Source of the DNA: Candidatus Palauibacter rhopaloidicola
GTDB lineage: Bacteria > Gemmatimonadota > Gemmatimonadetes > Palauibacterales > Palauibacteraceae
Direction: 5' to 3'
Assembly (NCBI GenBank): GCA_026914155.1
Contig: JAPPGH010000003.1
Coordinates: 1-64,000 of the forward strand
Length of the DNA stretch: 64,000 nucleotides
In this document: one piece after another, positions 1 through 7,597 of the stretch
How positions within the stretch are numbered: the stretch's first letter is position 1
Layout of the letters: each line of letters starts with the position of its first letter
The notes under the pieces: model-generated
The model's database searches: none
Told to the model about the DNA's origin: nothing
Seen by the model: only the letters and a program-made list of their open reading frames with translations
Program-made: the position numbers and the translations under genes

Positions 1-350
1 CATCTTGGCACATCGCGATGCCGTCGGGAGGGGGCGTCCACTCCATCGGCTCCCGGCCAGTAACGGTCGTGAGCCAGCCCGGCGGAACCGCCGAAGATAC
101 CTTCCGGGGCACCGTCCGAAACGAGCTTCGACCGGGCCGTGGCACGCACGCTCTTCGGCCCCTTGGGCGCTCGCCCCATGGACGGCAAGGGCGAGGGGGA
201 CTACCGGGCAGTCCTCTAGTCGCACCGCCAGAATCGCTTTTTCCGCATTGGGAAAAATGTGCCGAGCACTGGTGTGACCGTGACAAGCCTCAGGGATCAC
301 GCCAAGCCGACCGGCGACCGATATTCTGCGGCAGGTGAACCTGCGGAAGG
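1..350. other. Left edge, no confident gene
   Basis: No convincing gene is seen. Short plus-strand frames are open but show no recognisable domain. The frame opening at 18 might be the tail of a gene that starts outside the window, but its composition gives no support. A 6-bp perfect hairpin (GCAGGT-GA-ACCTGC, 331-344) lies just past the stop of the minus-strand ankyrin gene. It has no T-run on the transcript side, so a terminator role is only possible. Confidence 0.4.
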
Positions 351-2198
351 TCACCGCGGGCAGATGCCCAACTCCGCGATGTACGCCTGAGCCTGACGAT
401 TGTAGCCGGCCTCGCAGGGTGAGTCGTTGCGGTCGTTTCTGGCGCTCAGGTCCGCGCCCGCTTCAAGAAGGAGTTCGAACACGTCCTTGGGTGCCATGTA
501 GCCCACGGCGTGGTGCAGGGGCGTCTCGCCGCTTTCATCGACAGCATTCACATCCGCTCCGGCATCGACCAGGGTTGCGGCGATGCGTTGATCCTCCCAT
601 CGCATCGCGAGGTGTAGAGCGGTCTGTCCTCTGGCGTCTCGGGCGTTTACGTCCACGCCCGCCGTCAGCAGGGCGAGGAGAGGTTCCCCATCCGAGCGTG
701 TCGACTGCGACATCAAGTGGTGAAGAGGAGTCGCCCCCGATTCTGATCGGGCCTCGATGTCGGCACCGGCAGCGAGCAATGCTTCCAGCGTCGTCGAATC
801 CCGATTCCCCTCTGCCCACGCGTGCAAGACGCTGAGCCCGTTGCCGTAGCGCGCCGTGATGTCGGCGCCCCGGGCGATCAGGAAGCGGATCAAGTCACGC
901 CTCGCTGGATCCCGGGCTGCGAGATGAAGCGCGGTCTCATCCCGGTCAACCGTGGCGTTGACGTCGGCACCCGCCTCGATGAGGGCGTCCAGTATCGCAG
1001 GAGCCTCGTCCGACCAAAAGAGAGCAACGAAGTGAAGCGCGGTACGGCCGAGTTCGCCCCGCGCGTTCACGTCGACACCGGCTTCGACGAGCAGCGGCAC
1101 ATGGCCCGCTATGCGGACCTCGTGGAGAGCCGTGTTTCCGTGTTCATCTTGAGCAACCGGGTCCGCCCCCGCATCAAGCAGCGCACGCAGGAGGTCGGGA
1201 TTGTCTGTGCTCGCCGCCGCGTGGAGGGGCGTCCTGCCTCTCTCGTCACGAGCGTTCACGTCCGCTCCGGACTGGAGCAGAAGCGGCACCATGCCCAGAC
1301 CGTCAGGATCGCTGACGGCGTAGCTTGCCGCATGAAGCGGCGTGTGCCCCCAATCGTCGCGCGCTTCGAGATCGGCCCCGAACGCAAGAAGTCTTTGGAC
1401 CGCTCGCGTGTAGCCCAAGCGAACCACGGTGTGAAGCGGGGTCTCCCCGTCGTTGTTTCGCGCGTCGGGGTCCGCTCCGGCCGCGACGAGCCGTTCCACC
1501 ACGGATGCGAAGTCCGAGTCGTTCATTTCAGGCGGCAGGTAGACGTTGCCTGGTTCGGCGTTCGGTGACAGATGAACAGGGACGTTCCCCTCGCGACTTC
1601 GGGCGTTCACGTCCGCACCCGCGGCCAGCAGGACCTCGATCATCTCGATGCCGCGATAAACGCCTTCGTGTAGTGCAGTCCGCCTGTGAAAATCCAGCGC
1701 ATTCACATCGCTGCCCGCTCCCAGCAGCGCCCGAACCGTTCCGGTCGATCCCCATTGCGCCGCCGCGTGAAGCGGAGTGTCTCCTTCGTCGTTCCGCGCG
1801 GTCAGATCGGCTCCGTGCGCGAGGAGAAGCGAGGCAACTTCCGGACTCCCGCAAGACGCGGCCTCGTGAAGACCCGTCTGCCCAAACTCATCCTTCGTGT
1901 TCACTTCCGGCGGGGGTTCCGCCCGGAGCAGGAGTTCCAGGGATTCGAGACCACAGGTCTCGCGGACGACCTTGTGGAGGGGCGTCCGCCCGTCCCGGTC
2001 CGGCGCGTCCACGTCGCAACCCTCGGCAAGGAAACGCGCCACCGCCACGACATCGAGGGGCCCCTCCCAGCAACTTGGTGTCTGCGCCTTGGCGGACGAG
2101 CCGCAAGCGAGGGCCGCCAGCCCGCCCGCTACGGCCACGAGCCGCGCGGCAACGGGGGTGCAAGTGCGCCGGACGAGAGCGGCTCGATGCACGCTCAT
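351..2198 (-). CDS. Secreted ankyrin-repeat protein (ank-1)
   Basis: A 615-residue protein made almost wholly of ankyrin repeats. About 15 units carry the TPLH or TALH signature (for example DGRTPLHKVV, DERGRTPLHAAA). An N-terminal signal is followed by either a lipobox-like ALAC or an AKA-Q signal peptidase I site, so export is likely. The start at 2198 is chosen because its ATG overlaps the stop of the upstream ankyrin gene as ATGA; the reading frame stays open 21 codons further upstream without an RBS. The first mature segment (CWEGPLDVVAVARFLAEGCD) matches the paralogue upstream (CWEGGLDRQAVTRFLAAGCD), so the pair arose by duplication. Ankyrins bind proteins; the partner is unknown. Exported ankyrins are often discussed as host-interaction factors in symbionts, which is inference here. 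Confidence 0.88.
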   Translation of the reverse strand: MSVHRAALVRRTCTPVAARLVAVAGGLAALACGSSAKAQTPSCWEGPLDVVAVARFLAEGCDVDAPDRDGRTPLHKVVRETCGLESLELLLRAEPPPEVNTKDEFGQTGLHEAASCGSPEVASLLLAHGADLTARNDEGDTPLHAAAQWGSTGTVRALLGAGSDVNALDFHRRTALHEGVYRGIEMIEVLLAAGADVNARSREGNVPVHLSPNAEPGNVYLPPEMNDSDFASVVERLVAAGADPDARNNDGETPLHTVVRLGYTRAVQRLLAFGADLEARDDWGHTPLHAASYAVSDPDGLGMVPLLLQSGADVNARDERGRTPLHAAASTDNPDLLRALLDAGADPVAQDEHGNTALHEVRIAGHVPLLVEAGVDVNARGELGRTALHFVALFWSDEAPAILDALIEAGADVNATVDRDETALHLAARDPARRDLIRFLIARGADITARYGNGLSVLHAWAEGNRDSTTLEALLAAGADIEARSESGATPLHHLMSQSTRSDGEPLLALLTAGVDVNARDARGQTALHLAMRWEDQRIAATLVDAGADVNAVDESGETPLHHAVGYMAPKDVFELLLEAGADLSARNDRNDSPCEAGYNRQAQAYIAELGICPR

Positions 2199-3676
2199 CG
2201 GCAGATCCCCAATCGAACCCAACGCTCGTATCCCCGATCGGCTTGTCTCGCCAAGTCGCAAATCGCGTTTCCGTCGCTGTCTCTCGCCGTCGGATCCGCA
2301 CCCGCCTCCACCAGCATCTCCAACTGCGGCGCAGGATCACCGTAGCGCCACGCGAAGTGGATGGGCCGCTGCTGCCAGTCGTCGACCGCGTTGAGGTCGG
2401 CTCCGGCGCCGAGCAATAGCTCTAGCTCCGCCCCCCCGCCATCGCCGGATCGAGTCGCCCAGTGATGGAGCGGCGTCGCCCCGTTTCCGCCACGTGCGTT
2501 CACATCGGCACCGGCTGCGAGCAAAAGACTCAGGACCAAGGGACCGCCGGGCCCCGTCACCGCGTGGTGAAGCGGCGTGGAGCCGCCGACGCTGCGAGCA
2601 TCCGGGTCGACGCCCGCTTCCAGCAGCACCTCGACAGCTCTCCCGTCACCGCTCCGAGCGGCCCGGTGGAGGGGAGTGTAGCCTTGGTCGTCCCGCGCTT
2701 CGGGGTCGGCGCCGGCCGTGAGGAGGAGTGGGACGGCATCCGTTGTCCGTGCGCCCCAACCGCTCCCGGCGGCTTCATGCAGCGGCGTGGAGTCCCATTC
2801 GTTGCGGGCCTCCAAGTCGGCGCCCGCAGCCAACAGAGCCGAAATCGCGTTGGGAGAGCCCCGCATGGCCGCATGGTGTAGCGGCGTGTTCCCGTTTCGG
2901 TCCCGCGCGCCTAGGTCCGCGTCCGCCTCCAGAAGAGTCCCGATGATGGACTCGACGATGCCTTCGGGGACCGACTCGTAACGTACAACGTCGCCGACCC
3001 CGTACGTGCCGAAATGAAGCGGCGCATGCCCCTGATAATCCTGCACCGAAGGATCCGCGCCCGCCTCCAGAAGCAGTCTCACGGTGCCGAGATCGTTGAA
3101 GGCCGCTTCGTGAAGGGGGGTCCGTCCGTGGTAGTCGCGGACATTCACGTCCGCGCCCGCGTCCAGCAGCACTCGCGCCGCAGTCTCCACCCCCCAGTCG
3201 CCTGCGACATGCAAGGGTGTCCGGCCCGTTTCGTCGCGCGCGCCCATGTCCGCCCCGGCTTCCAATAGCAGCGCGAGGACATCGACCGAGCAATCCCATC
3301 TACGAGCGGCGTGGTGCAACGGCGTGCCACCCCGATCATCGACTGCGGCGACGCTCGCCGATTGTTCCAGCAGCAGCTCAAGAAGCACCGAATCGCAACC
3401 GTTCTTGAACGCACCGTGGAGCGGGGTCGCGCCGCGCTCGTCCTGTACATCCAGCGCCGCGCCGGCCGCGACGAGCACGTCCGCCGCTTCTGGATCGTTC
3501 GCCTCCACAACCCTATGCAGAGGGGTCTTCCCGTCGGGATTCCGTTCGCGCATGTCGCAGCCCGCAGCCAAGAAACGGGTCACCGCCTGACGGTCGAGCC
3601 CGCCCTCCCAGCACTCAGGCTCCTGGGCGAGGAGCGACGGATGCGTGGCAACAAGGGCCGCGGCAAGCACTAACAT
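2195..3676 (-). CDS. Secreted ankyrin-repeat protein (ank-2)
   Basis: About 493 residues from ATG 3676, with roughly 12 ankyrin repeats (DGKTPLHRVV, ERGATPLHGAF, TGRTPLHVAG and so on). The hydrophobic N-terminus MLVLAAALVATHPSLLAQ would be the core of a signal peptide but has no basic n-region. A far better RBS-ATG lies at 3705 in another frame and would supply that n-region (MRRTTTRVGT), so the gene may carry a frameshift or use a coupled leader (see the next feature). The open frame continues upstream to 4294, but that part is antisense or out-of-frame to the integrase remnant and is not counted. The gene is translationally coupled to ank-1 through ATGA. Its function beyond protein binding is unknown. 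Confidence 0.82.
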   Translation of the reverse strand: MLVLAAALVATHPSLLAQEPECWEGGLDRQAVTRFLAAGCDMRERNPDGKTPLHRVVEANDPEAADVLVAAGAALDVQDERGATPLHGAFKNGCDSVLLELLLEQSASVAAVDDRGGTPLHHAARRWDCSVDVLALLLEAGADMGARDETGRTPLHVAGDWGVETAARVLLDAGADVNVRDYHGRTPLHEAAFNDLGTVRLLLEAGADPSVQDYQGHAPLHFGTYGVGDVVRYESVPEGIVESIIGTLLEADADLGARDRNGNTPLHHAAMRGSPNAISALLAAGADLEARNEWDSTPLHEAAGSGWGARTTDAVPLLLTAGADPEARDDQGYTPLHRAARSGDGRAVEVLLEAGVDPDARSVGGSTPLHHAVTGPGGPLVLSLLLAAGADVNARGGNGATPLHHWATRSGDGGGAELELLLGAGADLNAVDDWQQRPIHFAWRYGDPAPQLEMLVEAGADPTARDSDGNAICDLARQADRGYERWVRLGICR

Positions 3677-3717
3677 GTCCCCACGCGGGTCGTCGTTCGC
3701 CGCATACTCGACCTCCT
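3670..3717 (-). promoter_or_regulatory. Strong RBS and 11-codon leader at ank-2 start
   Basis: On the minus strand AGGAGGT (3717-3711) stands five bases before ATG 3705. This opens a frame reading MRRTTTRVGTC then TAG (3672-3670). The TAG lies across the proposed ank-2 start (ATG 3676-3674). The encoded residues look like the basic n-region of a signal peptide whose hydrophobic part sits in the ank-2 frame. Either one base was lost or gained here, or ank-2 is translated by coupling to a leader peptide. The sequence alone cannot decide between these. Confidence 0.6.
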
Positions 3718-3912
3718 GAGTGGCGCTCCCGTTCAGCGCCTTGGAACGTATAGCTGAGGCGTCGGCAGCAGGGCCAGCCGCCGGCCGCCATTCCCCGTAG
3801 TTTGGAAAGCGCGGCACCGGCTCCACAAGGTGTTCAAGCGGCTTGCATTCAGGAAGAACAACGAGATCGCGGCGGGGGCTGCGGCGAGGGAACTGGCCGG
3901 GTTCGTTGGGCG

Positions 3913-4300
3913 TCAAGTCCTTTTGTCGGCGACCCGGCCCGCGAGATACGCTTCCCAGTCGGCCATGAGCCGACGCCGGCGCTCGAACAGGTCCGTGCGG
4001 CGGTACGCGGCCTCGACCTTGCTCTTGACCACGTGCGCCAGCGCCGCCTCGACCACCTCCCGTGGATGATCCGTCTTCTCCGCCGCCCAGTCCCGGAACG
4101 ACGACCGGAACCCGTGCGGCACCGCCGCGATCCCGTGCTTCCTCAAGAGCCGGTTCAGTCGCTTCCCATCCAGCGCCCGCCCGCGCTCGTTCATGAACAC
4201 GACCGGATTCTTCCCATCGCCCAGCTTCCGCGCCGCCTTCAGAATCTCCAGCACCCGGCCGCAGAGCGGCACCCGCTGCTCCCGCTCCGGTCACGACCTT
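3913..4300 (-). pseudogene. 5'-truncated P4-type tyrosine integrase
   Basis: The C-terminal third of a phage P4-like tyrosine recombinase. Readable hallmarks are RVPLCGRVLEILKAA, the catalytic HxxR box HGFRSSFRDW, the second His in ALAHVV and the nucleophile region AYRRTDLFERRRRLM. The N-terminal DUF4102 domain, the core-binding domain and the first catalytic Arg are missing. An in-frame TGA just before the PEREQRVPL segment ends homology near 4300. It cannot be active. It marks a former integration event next to the two ankyrin genes. An attachment site or tRNA is not visible nearby. Confidence 0.85.
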
Positions 4301-4352
4301 GTTGAGCGTGGATCGCGGTTTGTCGATCCGACGAGGATGCGGCGTCGCCAGC

Positions 4353-4763
4353 CTACCGCACCGTCACCCCGCGCCCAGCCCGGTACGTCGTGTCCGGCTC
4401 AGCCCGTACATGGACCACCGTCTCGCCCGCAGACACGGCCCGGACTCTCGCGGTGCTGTCTCCCGTTGCGTAGACGCTCGCTACCGTCGGGTCCAACGTG
4501 GTCCAGACGAAACGATTACCCGGTGGCACCCCACAGCCCTCCTGTTGAACATCTGCGATGACCAACAGGAGATCCTGCGCAGCTCCGACCTCAAGAGCGA
4601 CACGCAATGTCAATGCGTCTAAACCGGGCACGCCAGGCAATACGATCTGCATGGGGTAACTAGAACATCCTCCGGCGAACACTGTATCCCCTCCGCAATT
4701 TACGCCGGCAGCGATCCCCAAGGCTACCGTCAGCGGTATCCGCCACCCAAGTCCTTTTCTCAT
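4353..4763 (-). CDS. Small secreted Ig-like protein
   Basis: 136 residues. It starts at ATG 4763 with a good RBS (GGAGG, six bases away). An N-terminal signal (MRKGLGWRIPLTVALGIAAG) precedes Cys-rich mature sequence. The C-terminal half (TLDPTVASVYATGDSTARVRAVSAGETVVHVRA, residues ~90-123) has the pattern of a bacterial Big2/Ig-like strand set. It is probably exported; whether Cys near residue 23 is lipidated is unclear because the lipobox is poor. It lies 15 bases after another small gene, likely in one transcript. No function can be assigned. Confidence 0.65.
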   Translation of the reverse strand: MRKGLGWRIPLTVALGIAAGVNCGGDTVFAGGCSSYPMQIVLPGVPGLDALTLRVALEVGAAQDLLLVIADVQQEGCGVPPGNRFVWTTLDPTVASVYATGDSTARVRAVSAGETVVHVRAEPDTTYRAGRGVTVR

Positions 4764-4778
4764 CGCTGCCTCCGTACA

Positions 4779-5125
4779 CTAGCGCCTGGGCATGGCGGCC
4801 CGCCCGCATCCGGTGCCCACGGAAATCTCCCAGGTCCTGCTCAGCTTCTCGTCGAAGTCGTTGGTGGCCGTGAGCCGCAGGAGCAAGGTGCACTCTTCGT
4901 CGTCGTCGATGGACCGCGTGTATCGGTCGTCGGTTCCCGCCGCCGACCACGCGTCGCCACCGTCCGTGCTGACCTCCCACTTGTCCGTGATCGAGTAGCC
5001 ACCCCACTCGATGATGACGATTACGGAGAAACCGGGTCTTGGTTCCCGGCTCGTATCGAGGCCATGCGCCAAGAACTCGCGGGGCTTAATCCGATCACGA
5101 TTCCAACCACGCAGTAAATCCTCAT
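4779..5125 (-). CDS. Small protein, probable frameshift
   Basis: The C-terminal ~85 residues (for example SITDKWEVSTDGGDAW, then SRTWEISVGTGCGRAA at the end) look like a real beta-rich secreted domain. That frame has no clean start. A second frame opens at ATG 5125 with a plausible short signal sequence (MRIYCVVGIVIGLSPASSW) and stops at 5021, where the other frame takes over. No RBS precedes 5125; an 11-base C-run (minus strand) sits directly before it. The simplest reading is one gene split by an indel, or one whose frame or expression changes with the homopolymer. Its function is unknown. Confidence 0.4.
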
Positions 5126-5129
5126 TCCC

Positions 5130-5140
5130 GGGGGGGGGGG
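5130..5140. repeat. 11-base G homopolymer
   Basis: An uninterrupted run of 11 G on the plus strand (C on the minus). It lies immediately upstream of the 5125 start codon and between two divergent small genes. Runs of this length slip during replication and are also a common place for sequencing error. It could alter the frame or promoter spacing of the neighbouring minus-strand gene. Confidence 0.9.
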
Positions 5141-5286
5141 AGCGGCGGTCTCGGATCCCTGGGGCATAATCCCCGCCTGCGAGACGTTTTCGTGGTGTGA
5201 AGATTGTCTGGAGTCTCGCGGCCACCCTTCCGGGTGAACGGGGGCGAAGCCGGACGAGAGATGGCGTAGCCGGGGGAGGATCAGCC

Positions 5287-5742
5287 ATGATTCGACGATG
5301 TGCCTTGACGCTCGCGGCAGCCGGCCTAGTGGTCGGCTGCGGTGGCCCGTTCCCATCCGAACCGCAGGGCGGTGAGATCGTCGGTGCGATCTACGGTGAC
5401 ATGGAAACGGTTGTCTCCGCACCGGACACGGTTCTTGTGGACCAGCCGTTCCCGGTATCGATTCGGACCTTCTTTGGTTGCAACGTGGAGCCTGGCCGAA
5501 CGAAAATCGAGACGACGCGGCTTCACGCGACGATCACACCGTACATGAACTGGCGGCACGGCTCGAATTGTCCGGATCGAGGGCTGGGGAAGGATCTTCG
5601 GCAGGTTTATGTCCGATTCGGTCATGCCGGAACAGGCGAGATCACGGTGATGGGGCTGGACCGGGTTTCGTGGCCTCGGCACGAGCCCCCGGGCAACACG
5701 GTTCGCGTCTACCGTACCGTTCGGGTAATGCACTCCAAGTGA
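5287..5742 (+). CDS. Hypothetical lipoprotein
   Basis: 151 residues. Start ATG 5287 is set by the RBS GGGGGAGGA six bases upstream. An N-terminal signal MIRRCALTLAAAGLVVGC gives a lipobox (VVGC), so the mature protein should be membrane anchored. The mature part has three further Cys and beta-rich sequence, with no family I recognise. The gene is divergent from the small minus-strand genes and converges on the acyl-CoA synthetase. Confidence 0.7.
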   Translation: MIRRCALTLAAAGLVVGCGGPFPSEPQGGEIVGAIYGDMETVVSAPDTVLVDQPFPVSIRTFFGCNVEPGRTKIETTRLHATITPYMNWRHGSNCPDRGLGKDLRQVYVRFGHAGTGEITVMGLDRVSWPRHEPPGNTVRVYRTVRVMHSK

Positions 5743-5967
5743 ATGTCTGGCACACCGGGGCATCTCAAGCCCGTGGCGATGCGCCCGTCGGTTACGTCCC
5801 GCTGCCGCCACCGAAGGCCAATGGAATCCGGTTCTTCCCGGCGGAAATATTGGTGGGAGCAATGCCGCCTATACGAAGGTAAATCGTGTATTGAAAGAGG
5901 TTTACGAACAAAACCCAAGCAGTCCGCGGGAACGTCTTCAGGTTCCGGAAGGGCTTTCAGGCGGCGG

Positions 5968-7590
5968 TCAGTTGATGCGCTTGTCGCGGCCGGTCCATTC
6001 GTGGTCGCGGAGGACGTATTTCTGGACCTTGCCGGTGGAGGTCTTCGGGAGGGAGCCGAACTCGATCGCGTCGGGGCACTTGAAGTGGGCGATGCGGTCG
6101 CGGCAGAAGTCGATGATCTCCGCCTCCGTGGCGTCGGCTTCCGGCTTCAGCGTGACGAAGGCCTTGGGGCGTTCGCCCCATTCGTCGTGGGGGATGGCGA
6201 TGACGGCGCACTCCAGCACGGCGGGGTGGCGGGCGACGGTCTGTTCGACCTCGATGGTGGAGATGTTCTCGCCGCCCGAGATGATGATGTCCTTGGCCCG
6301 GTCGCGGAGTTCCACGTAGCCGTCGGGATGCCACACTGCGAGGTCGCCCGAGTGGAACCAGCCGCCGCGGAAGGCCTCGTCGGTGGCCTCGGGCTGCGCG
6401 TAGTAGTCCTTCATGACGATGTTCCCGCGCATCACGACCTCTCCCATCGTCGCGCCGTCGCGCGGGACGTCCCTGCCCTCCTCGTCAACGACGCGCATGA
6501 GGTCGGAGGTGACGAATCCCTGGCCCTGGCGGGCGAGCAGCCGGGCCTGCTCGGCGGGCGGGCGTCCGTCCCAGTCCGCGTGCCAGGCGCAGGTGGCGGT
6601 GGGGCCGTACGTCTCGGTGAGACCGTACGCGTGGATCGGGTGGAAGTTCAGCGCCTTCAACTGTTCCAGCAGGGTCGGCGAGGGCGGGGCCCCCGCGATC
6701 ATCGTCCTCACCGTGTGCTCCAGCGGCCGGGCCGCCGGATCGTTCACGAGCATGATCTGCACGGTCGGCGCCCCGCAGTAGTGCGTGACGCCCTCCGACT
6801 CGATCAGCGCCCAGATGCGGCCGGGGTCGACCTCCCTCAGGCACACGTGCGTGCCGCCGACGGCGGTCACCGCCCACGTGAAGCACCACCCGTTGCAGTG
6901 GAACATGGGGAGGGTCCAGAGATAGACCGCGCCCGGCGTCATCTCCATCTCGATGAGTTCCCCGATCGCGTTCAGGTACGCGCCGCGGTGCGTGTACACG
7001 ACGCCCTTGGGACGGCCCGTCGTCCCCGACGTGTAGTTCATCGAGATCGGGGCTTCCTCGTCCGCGGGGCCGGCCGCGAGCGGGGGCGCCGCTTCGCTGC
7101 CGGCGAGGAACGCCTCGTAGGGATCGTTGGGCGCCCCGGTATCGTCGATCCGCACCACCGTGACCCCGTCGCCGCGCAGCGCGTCCCCGTCAACGAGGCT
7201 CTCGAGAGCCCGGTCGACGAACAGGTACCGCGCACCGCTGTGCTCCAGGATGTAGGCGATCTCGCCCGCCCCGAGCCGCGTGTTGATCGCGACCAGCACC
7301 CCGCCGGCGGCCGGCACGCCGTAGTGCGCTTCGAGCAGAGGCGGCGTATTCGGCGACAGGAAGGCCACCCGGTCCCCCGGCTCGAGCCCGGCCCGGAGCA
7401 GCCCCGTCGCCAGCCACCGCACCCGAAGCTCGAACTCGCGGTAGGAGTAGCTGCGGCCGCCGTGCACGACCGCCGCCTTGTCGGGGTACACGAACGCACT
7501 CCGCCGCAGGAATTCGAGCGGCGTGAGCTCGGTGCGGTAAGGGCTCCTCTCGCTCACTGAACGTCCCGCGGCGCGCCTGTCGGCCGCCAT
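5968..7590 (-). CDS. AMP-dependent acyl-CoA synthetase/ligase
   Basis: 540 residues, normal for the ANL superfamily. It activates a carboxylic acid as acyl-AMP and transfers it to CoA. Visible signatures in order are the P-loop YTSGTTGRPKG (~residues 187-197), the aromatic/adenine motif YGLTETYG (~320), the GWFHSGDL hinge region (~410) and the catalytic Lys in KTSTGKVQK near the C-terminus. The overall pattern (PMFHCNGWCF, ISGGENISTIEVE) fits the medium-chain or general fatty-acyl-CoA synthetase branch rather than acetyl-CoA synthetase. Substrate cannot be fixed from sequence. The gene starts seven bases after the stop of the upstream propeller lipoprotein, so the two are probably cotranscribed. 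It is cytoplasmic. Confidence 0.93.
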   Translation of the reverse strand: MAADRRAAGRSVSERSPYRTELTPLEFLRRSAFVYPDKAAVVHGGRSYSYREFELRVRWLATGLLRAGLEPGDRVAFLSPNTPPLLEAHYGVPAAGGVLVAINTRLGAGEIAYILEHSGARYLFVDRALESLVDGDALRGDGVTVVRIDDTGAPNDPYEAFLAGSEAAPPLAAGPADEEAPISMNYTSGTTGRPKGVVYTHRGAYLNAIGELIEMEMTPGAVYLWTLPMFHCNGWCFTWAVTAVGGTHVCLREVDPGRIWALIESEGVTHYCGAPTVQIMLVNDPAARPLEHTVRTMIAGAPPSPTLLEQLKALNFHPIHAYGLTETYGPTATCAWHADWDGRPPAEQARLLARQGQGFVTSDLMRVVDEEGRDVPRDGATMGEVVMRGNIVMKDYYAQPEATDEAFRGGWFHSGDLAVWHPDGYVELRDRAKDIIISGGENISTIEVEQTVARHPAVLECAVIAIPHDEWGERPKAFVTLKPEADATEAEIIDFCRDRIAHFKCPDAIEFGSLPKTSTGKVQKYVLRDHEWTGRDKRIN

Positions 7591-7597
7591 CTACCGC

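Noticed and set aside
326-350. Similarity to the 3' end of 18S rRNA (AGGTGAACCTGCGGAAGG)
   Set aside because: Eighteen bases match by chance around a hairpin; no rRNA context on either side.
3677-4294. Long N-terminal extension of ank-2
   Set aside because: The upstream part is out of frame to the integrase remnant and Gly/Arg/Ala-rich; homology with ank-1 begins only at the hydrophobic signal.
5743-7560. 605-residue plus-strand open frame
   Set aside because: Antisense to the acyl-CoA synthetase, which has all ANL motifs in the other strand.
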